Shown here piece by piece: positions 1-8,921 of a DNA stretch of 60,572 bases (positions are counted from its first letter, which is position 1; each line of letters begins with the position of its first letter). The stretch lies in assembly GCA_012798065.1 (NCBI GenBank), contig JAAZNW010000086.1:1-60572 (forward strand), given 5' to 3'. A program made the position numbers and the translations under genes. The notes under the pieces are model-generated. The model ran no database searches. It was not told the DNA's origin and was given only the letters and a program-made list of their open reading frames with translations. The stretch is from Chloroflexota bacterium (lineage in GTDB: Bacteria > Chloroflexota > Anaerolineae > Anaerolineales > Anaerolineaceae).

Positions 1-273
1 ACAGACCGAGGCTCCAAACGGGTCAAAGATGACGCCAGAAAAGCCGTAGTCGTAAGCTGTTTCTGAAGCTCCCATCAAGGTTTCAGCAGCAAACCAGGTC
101 GCCATAATGGAAGCCGCAGCCATGTGAATGGGCAGTCTTCTTCCTGCCACCACATAATCTGTATTGTCTTGAACTTTTCGACCGGCCCACACGCCCACGA
201 TGATGCGCACGGCGAAGAAGAGCGCAATGAACAGAAAAACCAGCCAAGCGTATTGATAACCTTCAAGAACCAT
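1..273 (-). CDS. Sodium:solute symporter (SSS family), N-terminal part
   Basis: The first 91 residues of a Na+-coupled solute symporter, cut by the window edge. The gene starts at the ATG at 273 behind an AGAAAGGAAGG ribosome site. A first membrane helix (about residues 9-28) is followed by DYVVAGRRLP and ATWFAAETLMGAS, which match the N-terminal signature of the SSS family (VAGR..P, ATWFSAET). The substrate cannot be told from this fragment. It lies 49 bp downstream of the minus-strand class III aminotransferase gene, so the two are probably co-transcribed and the substrate may be an amine or amino acid (inference). Confidence 0.8.
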   Translation of the reverse strand, partial: MVLEGYQYAWLVFLFIALFFAVRIIVGVWAGRKVQDNTDYVVAGRRLPIHMAAASIMATWFAAETLMGASETAYDYGFSGVIFDPFGASVC

Positions 274-322
274 TCGACCCTTCCTTTCTGACCTGAGACG
301 GATAAGTTGAGGTATCAATCAT

Positions 323-1675
323 TCAGACGCTTACCTCTTTCAATGTATCTTCCAGGCGGTTCAAAACCTCATCAATTTGAGCGTATTCAATAACAATAGG
401 CGGTTCAATGCGAATGGTATGGGCGCTGGTTAGCGTTCCAGCAACCAGAACGCCGCGTTTAAAGAGCCCTGCCGCGACCTTGTACCCGACTTCCGCATCC
501 TTGAAGTGTTGCCCGATAAGCAATCCTTTTCCACAGATGTAGTCGTATACGTTCGTGTATTTTTTCTCCAGCACCTTGAGAGCCTTCATAAAGTAATCGC
601 CTTTTTCGCGTGCCTGCTTCGGAAAATCATCTCGCAACGCGACATTGATGGCGGCGATAGCCGCTGAACAGGCCAGCGCGCCGCCGCCAGTGGTGGTGGT
701 ATGAATGAACGGATTCGGCTCCATCATCACCTGCCAGATCTCTTCTGTAGAGCAGAAGGAGCTTACCGGCATGACCCCACCGCCCAAAGATTTGGCAACC
801 GCAATGATATCAGGTTCCACCCCCCAGTGCTCCACACCCCACATGGTTCCAGTGCGCCCCATGCCCGTTTGCACTTCATCGGCAATAAGCAGCACACCAT
901 GCTCCCTGGTCGCTTTTCGAATTCGCGGCCAGAAGTCATCCGGGGGTACGATCGCGCCGGCTTCACCCTGGATGGGTTCCATCATCACAGCCGCCACGCC
1001 GATACCCACCTGGTCGCAAATTTGAAGCTGGCGCTCAACCGCAGCCGCGTCGCCATATGGAACATGGTAAACCTGACCGGCGTATAGCAAGCCAGGCGGT
1101 ACGCGGTAATCTGCTTTGCCCAGCATGGAGAGCGAACCCATGGTCTTGCCGTGGAAAGCCTTGGTCGCAACAATAAAGGCCGATTTCTTTGAGTACATTT
1201 TGGCCAGTTTGATCGCGCCTTCTACTGCTTCAGTGCCGCTGGCGCAAAAGAAAGAATACTTGATATCGCCCGGGGTGATATTGGCCATCAGCCTGGCCAA
1301 CACGCCGCGCAGTGGGTCGATCAATTCCTGGCTGGGCATGGGTGTACGGCGCAACTGCGCTGCCACCGCCTTTACCACATCAGGGTGGCTCCACCCATGG
1401 TCCATCATGCCGTAACCGCCCAGGCAGTCAATGTATTCACGACCTAACACATCTTTAAAAATCGCCCCCCTGCCTGTCCATTCCACACAGGCCCAATCGC
1501 CTGCTTCGGTAACGGATTTTCGATAATCCAACCAGCCCTTGTTAAAAAATTCCGCGAAATTTTTCTTGCTTTCTTCGATGATCTGTTTGCCTTCGGCTTC
1601 GCTCACCTCGGCTTTTTCGATGATTTCCAACCAGCGATCTGAATAGTCAAGCGCTTCCTTAAAATTCTGTGCCAT
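323..1675 (-). CDS. Class III PLP aminotransferase, putrescine aminotransferase-like
   Basis: A PLP-dependent class III aminotransferase of about 450 residues, the normal length. The ATG at 1675 is preferred over the upstream ATG at 1696 because GGAGG sits just ahead of it. Visible landmarks are the cofactor loop CASGTEAVEGAIKLA, the AFHGKT segment, ADEVQTGMGRTG with the PLP-ring aspartate, and AKSLGGG with the Schiff-base lysine. Among class III enzymes the HVPYGD and TTTTGGGALAC segments resemble YgjG-type putrescine aminotransferases; an ornithine or other omega-amine role remains possible. It is divergent from an Lrp regulator and is followed by a symporter gene, which suggests control by amino-acid or amine supply. 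Confidence 0.8.
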   Translation of the reverse strand: MAQNFKEALDYSDRWLEIIEKAEVSEAEGKQIIEESKKNFAEFFNKGWLDYRKSVTEAGDWACVEWTGRGAIFKDVLGREYIDCLGGYGMMDHGWSHPDVVKAVAAQLRRTPMPSQELIDPLRGVLARLMANITPGDIKYSFFCASGTEAVEGAIKLAKMYSKKSAFIVATKAFHGKTMGSLSMLGKADYRVPPGLLYAGQVYHVPYGDAAAVERQLQICDQVGIGVAAVMMEPIQGEAGAIVPPDDFWPRIRKATREHGVLLIADEVQTGMGRTGTMWGVEHWGVEPDIIAVAKSLGGGVMPVSSFCSTEEIWQVMMEPNPFIHTTTTGGGALACSAAIAAINVALRDDFPKQAREKGDYFMKALKVLEKKYTNVYDYICGKGLLIGQHFKDAEVGYKVAAGLFKRGVLVAGTLTSAHTIRIEPPIVIEYAQIDEVLNRLEDTLKEVSV

Positions 1676-1938
1676 CTCTCCTCCTTCGATCTTCAACTAT
1701 TTTGGGTGTCAAATAGAACAAGAGAGCAGGGAAATTGCTGATTTCGTGCAAGTGCGGGTTGGAGAATACCGACAAACCAGGAGTCAATGGAAAAATGGAT
1801 GTTTTTCCTATTGATTTATTATGACAAGAAAAAACATCGTGTCAAGTATTTTTTATTAACAATTTTCCGTAGAGCATCTCCTATTGGAACACGTTCCTTT
1901 TTTCTAATCTTAATTTTTTCACGGTTTTTCAAAAACAC

Positions 1939-1966
1939 TTGTATTTTCGGAAAGTTTATCTATACT
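1939..1966 (+). promoter_or_regulatory. Candidate sigma70-type promoter of the Lrp gene
   Basis: TTGTAT (1939-1944), a 16-bp spacer and TATACT (1961-1966), about 33 bp before the TTG start at 1999. The -10 is good and the -35 is weak. The whole 1676-1998 gap is AT-rich, as expected for a divergent promoter region bound by an Lrp protein. Confidence 0.4.
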
Positions 1967-1998
1967 TATTGTATATTTCAGCAATATTCAGGTCGAAA

Positions 1999-2478
1999 TT
2001 GATAAAAATCGACGCGATTGATAAGAAGATATCTGACCTCTTACTGCAAGACGGCAGGATGAGTTGCGCGCAAATCGCCAAACGCATCGGTGGCGAAGTT
2101 TCTGAACGCGCGGTACGCTACCGCATTAACCGCCTGGTAGAAAACGGCATCATCAGCGTGCGCGGCAATGTCAACGCTGAAAATATTGGGCTGGTGGTCT
2201 GCGCGGATGTGTTCATTGAAGTCGAACCGTCGCAAATCAAAACTATCGCCATGAAACTGGCAGAGTATGAGTCAATAAGTTACATCGCCTACGCCACTGG
2301 TGATACTGATATCAGCATACAGCTTTTTACCCCTGATAACAGCACGATGTTCGATTTTGTCACTGAGGTCATCGGGAAAATCCCCGGGGTACGTAAAACC
2401 CACATTTCCTTTGTGCCGATTAAGATAAAAGACGACCACGTCTGGCCAATCCCTTCCTTTATTGTGACGCAAGACTGA
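1999..2478 (+). CDS. Lrp/AsnC-family transcriptional regulator
   Basis: A DNA-binding regulator of the feast/famine family. The TTG at 1999 is chosen because the protein then begins LIKIDAIDKKI, aligning with the usual Lrp N-terminus; an ATG at 1939 would add an atypical 20-residue extension. The winged helix-turn-helix spans about residues 5-60 (QDGRMSCAQIAKRI, SERAVRYRINRLVENGII), followed by an AsnC ligand-binding domain with the typical GDTDISIQ segment at about 95-105. Length, 159 aa, is normal. It stands between the minus-strand aminotransferase and the plus-strand permease operon, so it probably controls both in response to an amino acid (inference). Confidence 0.88.
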   Translation: MIKIDAIDKKISDLLLQDGRMSCAQIAKRIGGEVSERAVRYRINRLVENGIISVRGNVNAENIGLVVCADVFIEVEPSQIKTIAMKLAEYESISYIAYATGDTDISIQLFTPDNSTMFDFVTEVIGKIPGVRKTHISFVPIKIKDDHVWPIPSFIVTQD

Positions 2479-2520
2479 GCCTTAACATCCATTATGGGTA
2501 TGTATTTGCCAGGACTATCT

Positions 2521-2540
2521 AACGCAGGCTCCCTGCGTTT
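2521..2540 (+). terminator. Stem-loop after the Lrp gene
   Basis: AACGCAGG, a three-base loop and CCTGCGTT, followed by TT and a T-rich stretch. A short but perfect 8-bp stem, 40 bp after the Lrp stop codon. Confidence 0.5.
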
Positions 2541-2579
2541 TGATTGATTTTATTCTTCAGGATCTTCACAGGAGGATAC

Positions 2580-4181
2580 ATGGCACCAGAGATCGATAAG
2601 GCAACGCTCGTCAGATCAGAGAAGCAAAAATTAAAAAGGGAGCTGACCATTCTCCCGTTATTCGCGCTCATTTACTTCACCGTTTGCGGCGGCGCGTTTG
2701 GCGCAGAACCCATGGTAGGTCTCTCTGGCCCTGGGTTGGCCTTGCTGTTGATGGTCATCACCCCGCTCGTCTTTAGCATCCCCAACATGTTGATGGTGCG
2801 TGAAATGCAATCCATGATGCCAGTAGAGGGAGGTTATTATCACTGGGTCAAGCAGGCTTTCGGACCATTCATCGGTTTTATGTCAGGATGGATGAACTGG
2901 GTGGTCTCGTGGGTGGATGTATCCATCTACCCGGTGTGGACCGCCTGGTACCTGAGCTACTTTATTCCCGCGCTCAGCGACGGCGCCACCATCGGCGGGA
3001 TTCATTTTTCATCCGACCTTCTCTCCTGGCTGGTATCAGCCGCGCTCATCATCACCATTTCTCTTTTGAACGTTCGCGGCGCCAAGCTCTCTGGTCTCAC
3101 CGCCAGTTGGCTGGGCGTGGCGATGATCATCCCGATCATTATCATGTCTGGTTTTGGCATTTACGCTTGGATCGTCAATGGCACCCCCAGCAACATCCCA
3201 TTCCTCCCGGGTGGCGCTGAGGTAAGTGGGCGCAACCTGCTGGGGGCATTGAGCGTGGGTATTTATGTGGCCATGTGGAACTTCATGGGTTGGGAGCTTC
3301 CCACTGCCGCGGGCGATGAAATTAAAAACCCCAAGAAGACCTACCCGCGTGCCATGGTGCTGGTGCTTATCGCCACCATCCTTTCTTACTCCGTGCCAAC
3401 GGTAGCCGGCCTGTATGGCGGAGCTGGAGAAGACGGGCAATATCTGGCCTGGGGGCTCGAAGAATCCGCCCCGGGCACAGGCATTGGTCCCATTCTTAAT
3501 GACTATGGTATCGCGGATGAAAAAATGCTCACCTGGGGTATCGACCCCGGGTCAGATGCGGGCTGGGAGTTTCCAACGATTGCCCACCGAATTGGCGACA
3601 AGGTCGCAGGCAAAGACAGCCCGCTTTCCTATTTCCTCGGGGCGATTGTAGGAATTTCTGCCATCTTCTCCATGGTTGGCTTGTTCATTGGCAACGGCTT
3701 AGGAGGTACGCGGGTGCCTTACGCGATGGCAGAGGACGGTATGATGCCAACCTGGCTGAATAAAGTTCATCCAAAGTACGGCACGCCGTGGGTTTCTATT
3801 CTCATCTGCGGCGCATTTTACCTGATATTCTCCACCTCCGCATTCCAGAATCTGGTCGTCATCGATGTGTTTCTCAACATGCTGGTGCTGATGGCTGAGA
3901 TTTTCGCGCTGGTCGTTTTGAGGTACAAAAAACCAGATATTCCGCGCAAACGGGTTCCTGGGGGTATATGGGGGTTGATCTACATTGTTGTGGCGCCATT
4001 AACCATCATCATCATTGCCATCGTCAGCCAGATTATCGATTACGGCTGGCAAGGGGCTGTTGGGCTGGCTTTAATCGCCATGGCGATTGGTGCGGTATTG
4101 TATTTCCCAATCCGCAAATGGGTAAAGAAAGACATCCCTGATGTGGATCCGTATGTGTTAGAAGCAGCAGAAGAAGCATAA
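2580..4181 (+). CDS. APC-superfamily amino acid/polyamine permease
   Basis: A 533-residue integral membrane transporter. The ATG at 2580 follows ACAGGAGG; the in-frame ATG further upstream has no ribosome site. About twelve hydrophobic helices are visible, starting with LPLFALIYFTVCGGAFGAEP, which carries the glycine-rich substrate loop of helix 1 in APC transporters. GGYYHWVKQAFGPF and WNFMGWELPTAAGDEIKNP are typical of helices 2-3 and 6. A hydrophilic insertion at about residues 280-350 is longer than usual. It is followed at 25 bp by the saccharopine-dehydrogenase-like gene, and probably supplies the amino acid or amine handled by the neighbouring enzymes (inference). Confidence 0.85.
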   Translation: MAPEIDKATLVRSEKQKLKRELTILPLFALIYFTVCGGAFGAEPMVGLSGPGLALLLMVITPLVFSIPNMLMVREMQSMMPVEGGYYHWVKQAFGPFIGFMSGWMNWVVSWVDVSIYPVWTAWYLSYFIPALSDGATIGGIHFSSDLLSWLVSAALIITISLLNVRGAKLSGLTASWLGVAMIIPIIIMSGFGIYAWIVNGTPSNIPFLPGGAEVSGRNLLGALSVGIYVAMWNFMGWELPTAAGDEIKNPKKTYPRAMVLVLIATILSYSVPTVAGLYGGAGEDGQYLAWGLEESAPGTGIGPILNDYGIADEKMLTWGIDPGSDAGWEFPTIAHRIGDKVAGKDSPLSYFLGAIVGISAIFSMVGLFIGNGLGGTRVPYAMAEDGMMPTWLNKVHPKYGTPWVSILICGAFYLIFSTSAFQNLVVIDVFLNMLVLMAEIFALVVLRYKKPDIPRKRVPGGIWGLIYIVVAPLTIIIIAIVSQIIDYGWQGAVGLALIAMAIGAVLYFPIRKWVKKDIPDVDPYVLEAAEEA

Positions 4182-4206
4182 AATCACTAGTACACAGGAG
4201 GATAAT

Positions 4207-5412
4207 ATGAAAGTATTGCTGGTTGGAGTGGGTGGTGTTGGCGAAGCCATCGCGATAATGGCGGCCAAAAGACCCTGGTTGGAAAAAATGGTGCTGGCTG
4301 ACTTCAACAAAGAACGCGCGCTGGAAGTACAGGCCAAAATCAAGGACAATGAACGCTTCCCCGTGGAATTCGTAGACGCGCGCAACCGCGGGATGATCGA
4401 GGAGCTGGCGAAAAAGTACAAAGTAGACCTGATCATGAACGCCTGCGACCCGAGCTTTAATGAAACCATCTTTGACGCCGCGTATAATGTGGGCACCAAC
4501 TATATGGATATGGCGATGACGCTCTCTCATCCCCACCCTGAAACCCCTTACACGAAGACAGGCATCAAACTGGGAGATTACCAGTTCGCGCGCGCGGATA
4601 AATGGAAAGAAAAAGGCATCCTCGCCCTGTTGGGGTTGGGTGTAGAACCCGGCATGGCGGACGTCTTTGCCAAGTACGCGGCTACCCACCTCTTTGATGA
4701 AATCGATGAAGTGAATGTGCGCGATGGCGCCAACCTCATTGTGAAAGGCTATGACTTCGCCCCCAACTTCTCCATTTGGACGACCATCGAAGAATGCCTG
4801 AATCCGCCTGTTATCTGGGAAAAAGGCAAGGGCTGGTTCACTACCGAGCCATTTTCCGAAAAAGAGGTCTTCGACTTCCCAGAAGGCATTGGCCCCAACG
4901 AGTGTGTCAACGTGGAGCACGAGGAAGTGCTGCTCGTACCGCGCTATATCGATTGCAAACGGGTAACCTTCAAATACGGGTTAGGTGATGAATTCATTGG
5001 CATTCTGCAGACCTTACACCTGCTGGGGCTGGACAACAAAGAACCCATCAAGGTTGGGAAAGTAGAGGTTGCCCCGCGCGATGTGGTGGCTGCCTGCCTG
5101 CCCGACCCCGCCCACCTGGGCCCGTTGATGGAAGGACAGACCTGCGCTGGAACCTGGGTCAAGGGAAAGAAAGACGGTAAAGAAAGGAATGTGTATATTT
5201 ACCAGGTCGCCGATAACAAAGAAAGCATGGACAAATTCGATTGCCAGGTTGTGGTGACACAAACAGCCTTCAACGCCGTCATCGGCATGGAACTGCTGGC
5301 AGAAGGCATCTGGAAAGCCACCGGTGTAGAAGGTCCTGAATTCTTTGACCCGCTGCCCTTTATGGATCGCATGGCTGGAATGGGCTTCCCGTGGGGCATG
5401 AAGGAGTGGTGA
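4207..5412 (+). CDS. Saccharopine dehydrogenase-family oxidoreductase
   Basis: NAD(P)-dependent oxidoreductase of 401 residues. The N-terminus MKVLLVGVGGVGEAIA is a Rossmann GxGxxG dinucleotide-binding loop, followed by a saccharopine-dehydrogenase NADP domain to about residue 135 (DLIMNACDPSFN) and the catalytic/dimer domain (LGLGVEPGMADVFAKYA). This family makes or splits saccharopine-type secondary amines and includes carboxynorspermidine synthases. The neighbours (aminotransferases, permease) fit lysine or polyamine metabolism, but the exact substrate cannot be assigned. The ribosome site ACAGGAGG lies 6 bp before the ATG. Confidence 0.82.
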   Translation: MKVLLVGVGGVGEAIAIMAAKRPWLEKMVLADFNKERALEVQAKIKDNERFPVEFVDARNRGMIEELAKKYKVDLIMNACDPSFNETIFDAAYNVGTNYMDMAMTLSHPHPETPYTKTGIKLGDYQFARADKWKEKGILALLGLGVEPGMADVFAKYAATHLFDEIDEVNVRDGANLIVKGYDFAPNFSIWTTIEECLNPPVIWEKGKGWFTTEPFSEKEVFDFPEGIGPNECVNVEHEEVLLVPRYIDCKRVTFKYGLGDEFIGILQTLHLLGLDNKEPIKVGKVEVAPRDVVAACLPDPAHLGPLMEGQTCAGTWVKGKKDGKERNVYIYQVADNKESMDKFDCQVVVTQTAFNAVIGMELLAEGIWKATGVEGPEFFDPLPFMDRMAGMGFPWGMKEW

Positions 5413-5417
5413 GTAAT

Positions 5418-5507
5418 TTCATAGAATAGTGATGATTTCTATGAATTCCCCAGCCGTAACTTTTGAGTCATAATAAAAAAGTGGTTTGGTTGGGGAATTC
5501 TTTTTTT
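5418..5507 (+). terminator. Terminator with an overlapping alternative hairpin
   Basis: GAATTCCCCA (5443-5452) pairs perfectly with TGGGGAATTC (5491-5500), and the latter runs straight into seven T (5501-5507): an intrinsic terminator with a long, 38-base loop. A second hairpin, TTCATAGAA (5418-5426) with TTCTATGAA (5437-5445), shares bases with the terminator's left arm, so the two folds exclude each other. The remainder of 5508-5630 holds only the leader of the next gene. Confidence 0.6.
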
Positions 5508-5630
5508 GCCCGGCATCCGTTTCAAATCGCAGGAGCGGGATGAGCATGATTCCATCTTCAGAAATCAGGCTCAACGCCTGTGGTCAAACTCAACCATCTT
5601 ATCAATTCCACTCACACAAAGGATTGTCTT

Positions 5631-6902
5631 ATGGTCAATTATCAAGAAAACCTCAAACACCTATCACCCGTTTGGACGCATCTTACTGACATCGTTGTTG
5701 ACCACGCCGAAGGCTGTTACCTGTACGCCACGGATGGGCGCAAGATGTTGGATTTCACCTGCGGGATTGGCGTGACCAACACGGGTCACTGCCATCCCAA
5801 AGTGGTAGAAGCCATCCGGCAGCAGGCCGGGTTGCTCATTCATGGGCAGGTTAACCTGGTGGTGCATAAGCCGCTGCTTGAACTGGTAGACGAGTTGCGT
5901 ACAGTTCTTCCCTCCACGCTGGACGGCTTCTTCTTCAGCAACTCAGGGGCTGAAGCGGTTGAAGGCGCGCTCAAACTTGCCCGTCATGCCACCGGGCGCC
6001 CGAACGTCATCGTCGTTCAGGGCAGCTTCCATGGGCGTACCAACGCCACCATGGCCATGACCACATCCAAGAATAGTTACAAAATTGGCTATCAACCGCT
6101 GATGCCGGGGGTTTACGTCACTCCCTTCCCATACGCGCTGCGCTATGGTTGGGACGAAGAAAAAGCCAGTCAGTGGTGCCTGGACGAACTGGAGCTCTTG
6201 TTAATGACCCAGCTCGCTCCGCAGGAGACAGCCGCGATCTTCATCGAGCCTATTATCGGTGAAGGCGGCTACCTGGTTCCGCCAAAAACTTTTATGAAAG
6301 GTCTGCGCGAACTGACCCAAAAACACGGCATCCTGTTGGTGGCTGATGAAGTTCAATCTGGTTTTGGTCGTACAGGCAAGTGGTTCGGCTATCAGCACTT
6401 TGAAATCGAACCGGATATCATGACCGTTGCCAAAGGCATCGCCTCAGGCATGCCTATTTCTGGCGTCATTAGCCGGCTTGAGTTGATGTCCAAATGGATC
6501 CCTGGATCACACGGGGGCACCTATGGAGGAAACGCCGTCGCGGCTGCCGCTGCGGTGGCAACCATCCGCACGATAAAAGAAGAGAAAATAATTGAGAACG
6601 TCGTTACCCGCGGCGCCCAGTTAAAAGCGGGTTTGGCTCACTTGCAGGAGAAATACCCCCAAATCGCTGATGTGCGCGGGTTGGGGTTGATGGTGGGGAC
6701 TGAATTCCGTGATGCGCACGGCAAGCCTGATAAAAAAACCACCAAAGCCGTGCAGGCTGAATGCCTCAGCCGGCAGATGATGCTGCTCACCGCCGGCCCC
6801 TGGGACAACACCATTCGCTGGATACCTCCACTGGTGGTCACAGAATCCCAGATGAATGAAGCCTTAAACATCTTTGAATCAGCACTGGCGGCTGTCATAT
6901 AA
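5631..6902 (+). CDS. Class III PLP aminotransferase, 4-aminobutyrate aminotransferase-like
   Basis: A second PLP-dependent class III aminotransferase, 423 residues from the ATG at 5631, which has AAAGGA seven bases upstream. FSNSGAEAVEGALKLARHAT forms the cofactor phosphate loop, GSFHGRT the substrate segment, VADEVQSGFGRTGKWFG the PLP aspartate region, and TVAKGIASGMP carries the Schiff-base lysine. Overall it resembles GabT-type enzymes that turn an omega-amino acid into a semialdehyde. The gene 36 bp downstream encodes a SucD-like acylating dehydrogenase, so 4-aminobutyrate to succinate semialdehyde to succinyl-CoA is the simplest reading (inference). Taurine or beta-alanine are alternatives. 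Confidence 0.82.
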   Translation: MVNYQENLKHLSPVWTHLTDIVVDHAEGCYLYATDGRKMLDFTCGIGVTNTGHCHPKVVEAIRQQAGLLIHGQVNLVVHKPLLELVDELRTVLPSTLDGFFFSNSGAEAVEGALKLARHATGRPNVIVVQGSFHGRTNATMAMTTSKNSYKIGYQPLMPGVYVTPFPYALRYGWDEEKASQWCLDELELLLMTQLAPQETAAIFIEPIIGEGGYLVPPKTFMKGLRELTQKHGILLVADEVQSGFGRTGKWFGYQHFEIEPDIMTVAKGIASGMPISGVISRLELMSKWIPGSHGGTYGGNAVAAAAAVATIRTIKEEKIIENVVTRGAQLKAGLAHLQEKYPQIADVRGLGLMVGTEFRDAHGKPDKKTTKAVQAECLSRQMMLLTAGPWDNTIRWIPPLVVTESQMNEALNIFESALAAVI

Positions 6903-6938
6903 TAACAGTACGTATACATTAACAATAGGAGAGGTTCA

Positions 6939-8324
6939 ATGAGTGAATTAATCGACCATTTGTTGGCGAAAGCGCGTGAAGCGCAAAAAGTGATCGAGTT
7001 TTGGCCACAAGAAAAAGTAGATGAGATGATTCTGGCAGTGGGATGGGAAGCCTACAAACGCGAGACCGCTGAAACCGTCGCCCGCCTTGCGGTAGAGGAA
7101 ACCGGATTGGGGGTTTATGAAGATAAAGTCCTCAAACACCAGAAGAAAACCATCGGCGTGCTGCGTGATTTACAAGGAGAAAAAACGGTAGGCGTGATCG
7201 AACGCGTACCCGAAAAAGGATTGGTGAAAATCGCCAAACCCATGGGCGTTATCGGCGCCATCACCCCCATGACCAATTCTTCCTCCACCATGCCCTGTAA
7301 CGGGTTGATGATCCTCAAAGCCAGAAACGCGGTCATTTTCGCCCCGCACCCCAGAGCAAAAAAAACCTGCGCGGTGACCTGTGAAGAAATGCGCAAAGGT
7401 CTGGCTAAAGTCGGCGCGCCGCTCGACCTGGTTCAGTACATTGAAGAACCCAGCATCGAACTGACACAAGAACTCATGAGCAAGGTTGACCTGGTGCTGG
7501 CTACAGGGGGCGCCGGGGTAGTGAAACCCGCCTACTCCAGCGGAAAACCCGCCTACGGCGTGGGCGCTGGCAACGCCACTGTGGTTGTGGATGAGACCGC
7601 TGACCTTCCTGTCACCGCCGCGAAAATCTGCAAAGGCAAGATTTTTGACAACGCGACATCTTGCTCAGCCGAAAACAATATCGTCATCCAGGAAAGCATC
7701 TTCGATGACCTGCTGGAAGAATTAAAGAAAACCGGCGGTCACCTTGTAACAGGAGAAGACCGCGCCAAATTGAAAGCGGCCATGTGGCCAGATGGTGTGC
7801 ATCTAAGCGGCAAGATCGTGTGTAAAAGCGTCAAGTTCATCGCTGAAGAAGCCGGCATCCACGTACCAGATGGCACCAAGTTCATCATGGTGCTCGGGGA
7901 ACACATCGGCCCCGAGGATATGTTCTCTGCCGAAAAACTTTCACCTGTGCTGACCCTGTGGAAGTACAAGACCTTCGATCAGGCAGTGCAAATGGTCATC
8001 GATATCACCGGCTTCAGCGGTTACGGCCATTCTTGCGGTATTCATTCAGTCAATGAAGAACACATCCTGGAGCTGGCGACCAAAGCCAAAGTCAGCCGCA
8101 TGATGGTGAGACAGGCTCAGAGCGTGGGTAACAGCGGTGACTGGGAGAACGGCATGCCCTTCAGCATGTCGCTCGGTTGCGGCACCTGGGGCGGCAACAT
8201 TACCAGCGAGAACATCACGGTCAAACACTTCCTTAATGTGACCTGGGTTTCTTACCCTATCCCGGCTGAAATACCTGACCCCGAGGTCATTTTCGCCCCG
8301 CATTTCGCAAAGTACGGAAAATAG
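6939..8324 (+). CDS. CoA-acylating aldehyde dehydrogenase (SucD/SauS-like)
   Basis: NAD(P)-dependent acylating aldehyde dehydrogenase, 461 residues, turning a semialdehyde and CoA into an acyl-CoA. MGVIGAITPMTN and the ATGGAG nucleotide loop are visible, and the catalytic cysteine lies in FDNATSCSAEN. Long stretches ([38 protein letters not shown]) closely resemble clostridial succinate-semialdehyde dehydrogenase SucD and sulfoacetaldehyde dehydrogenase SauS. It has no encapsulation-peptide tail, unlike the second acylating dehydrogenase at 26316-27776. AGGAGAGG precedes the start. It ends the aminotransferase operon, with a strong terminator 17 bp later. Confidence 0.85.
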   Translation: MSELIDHLLAKAREAQKVIEFWPQEKVDEMILAVGWEAYKRETAETVARLAVEETGLGVYEDKVLKHQKKTIGVLRDLQGEKTVGVIERVPEKGLVKIAKPMGVIGAITPMTNSSSTMPCNGLMILKARNAVIFAPHPRAKKTCAVTCEEMRKGLAKVGAPLDLVQYIEEPSIELTQELMSKVDLVLATGGAGVVKPAYSSGKPAYGVGAGNATVVVDETADLPVTAAKICKGKIFDNATSCSAENNIVIQESIFDDLLEELKKTGGHLVTGEDRAKLKAAMWPDGVHLSGKIVCKSVKFIAEEAGIHVPDGTKFIMVLGEHIGPEDMFSAEKLSPVLTLWKYKTFDQAVQMVIDITGFSGYGHSCGIHSVNEEHILELATKAKVSRMMVRQAQSVGNSGDWENGMPFSMSLGCGTWGGNITSENITVKHFLNVTWVSYPIPAEIPDPEVIFAPHFAKYGK

Positions 8325-8340
8325 AACTTTACCCTCGTAA

Positions 8341-8370
8341 AAAAAAGCAGCCTTTGCGGCTGCTTTTTTT
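8341..8370. terminator. Bidirectional intrinsic terminator
   Basis: A-tract, GCAGCC, TTTGC loop, GGCTGC and seven T. It serves the plus-strand dehydrogenase operon and, read the other way, the minus-strand gene that ends at 8369. Confidence 0.9.
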
Positions 8371-8686
8371 AATCCCTGGCTGCTGCCTCGGCGTGGAACT
8401 GCTGATAATGGGGGAGAAAGTCATACGTGGGGTAGAACTCAGTCGTAAAGGCTTTCCAGGCTTTCTTCTCGACGATCATATTTAATTCGCGTAAGCGAGA
8501 TTGTGGAAGCCTCAGGGTGACCACGTGCCCGATACCCATCATCACCACCCAGGAGACAATTTCCATTCCCTCCGGCGGGAAATCCCTCCAGAAGCCATTT
8601 GCCCTCAGGTGAGCCTGTATCTCATCCAGGCTCTTGGATTGGTCATGCCTGAAAAAGATGGTGAGCATCTGTGTCTCTTTATCCAT
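8369..8686 (-). CDS. Small protein of unknown function
   Basis: A 105-residue protein that I do not recognise. The ATG at 8686 has AAGGAG upstream; the longer reading from 8731 lacks this. It is soluble, with no signal peptide. The predicted order is strand (MLTIFFRH), helix (LDEIQAHLRANGF), strands (EIVSWVVMM, GHVVTLRLP), helix and a C-terminal FYPTYDF segment, resembling a ferredoxin-like or dimeric alpha/beta barrel fold (inference). It stands alone on the minus strand between two plus-strand units, and its 3' end shares the terminator of the upstream operon. Confidence 0.6.
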   Translation of the reverse strand: MDKETQMLTIFFRHDQSKSLDEIQAHLRANGFWRDFPPEGMEIVSWVVMMGIGHVVTLRLPQSRLRELNMIVEKKAWKAFTTEFYPTYDFLPHYQQFHAEAAARD

Positions 8687-8921
8687 TATGTCTCCTTTTT
8701 TCTGGTCTTGTAGTATGAGAGGGGTTTTCATACCGTTACTGTATCACGGTTTTTTGAATGACTCAGCCATTTCTGCTTCGCCGTACGGAAAAGGTCATAA
8801 TTTTCACCCGAACGATGTTACATTAATCCTGTTTTCTTCTTAATCATCCGGCAATTGTTGACTTCAATTGTCCGGAATGCTATACTCTAAGCAACAAAAT
8901 ATTATAAGAAAAGGATGCAAA

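Noticed and set aside
701-1087. Plus-strand open frames inside the aminotransferase gene
   Set aside because: Codon-shadow frames antisense to a clear class III aminotransferase; no ribosome site or family likeness.
4033-4920. 295-codon minus-strand frame across the permease/saccharopine-dehydrogenase junction
   Set aside because: Antisense to two well-supported genes; composition (His and Phe rich) is that of a shadow frame.
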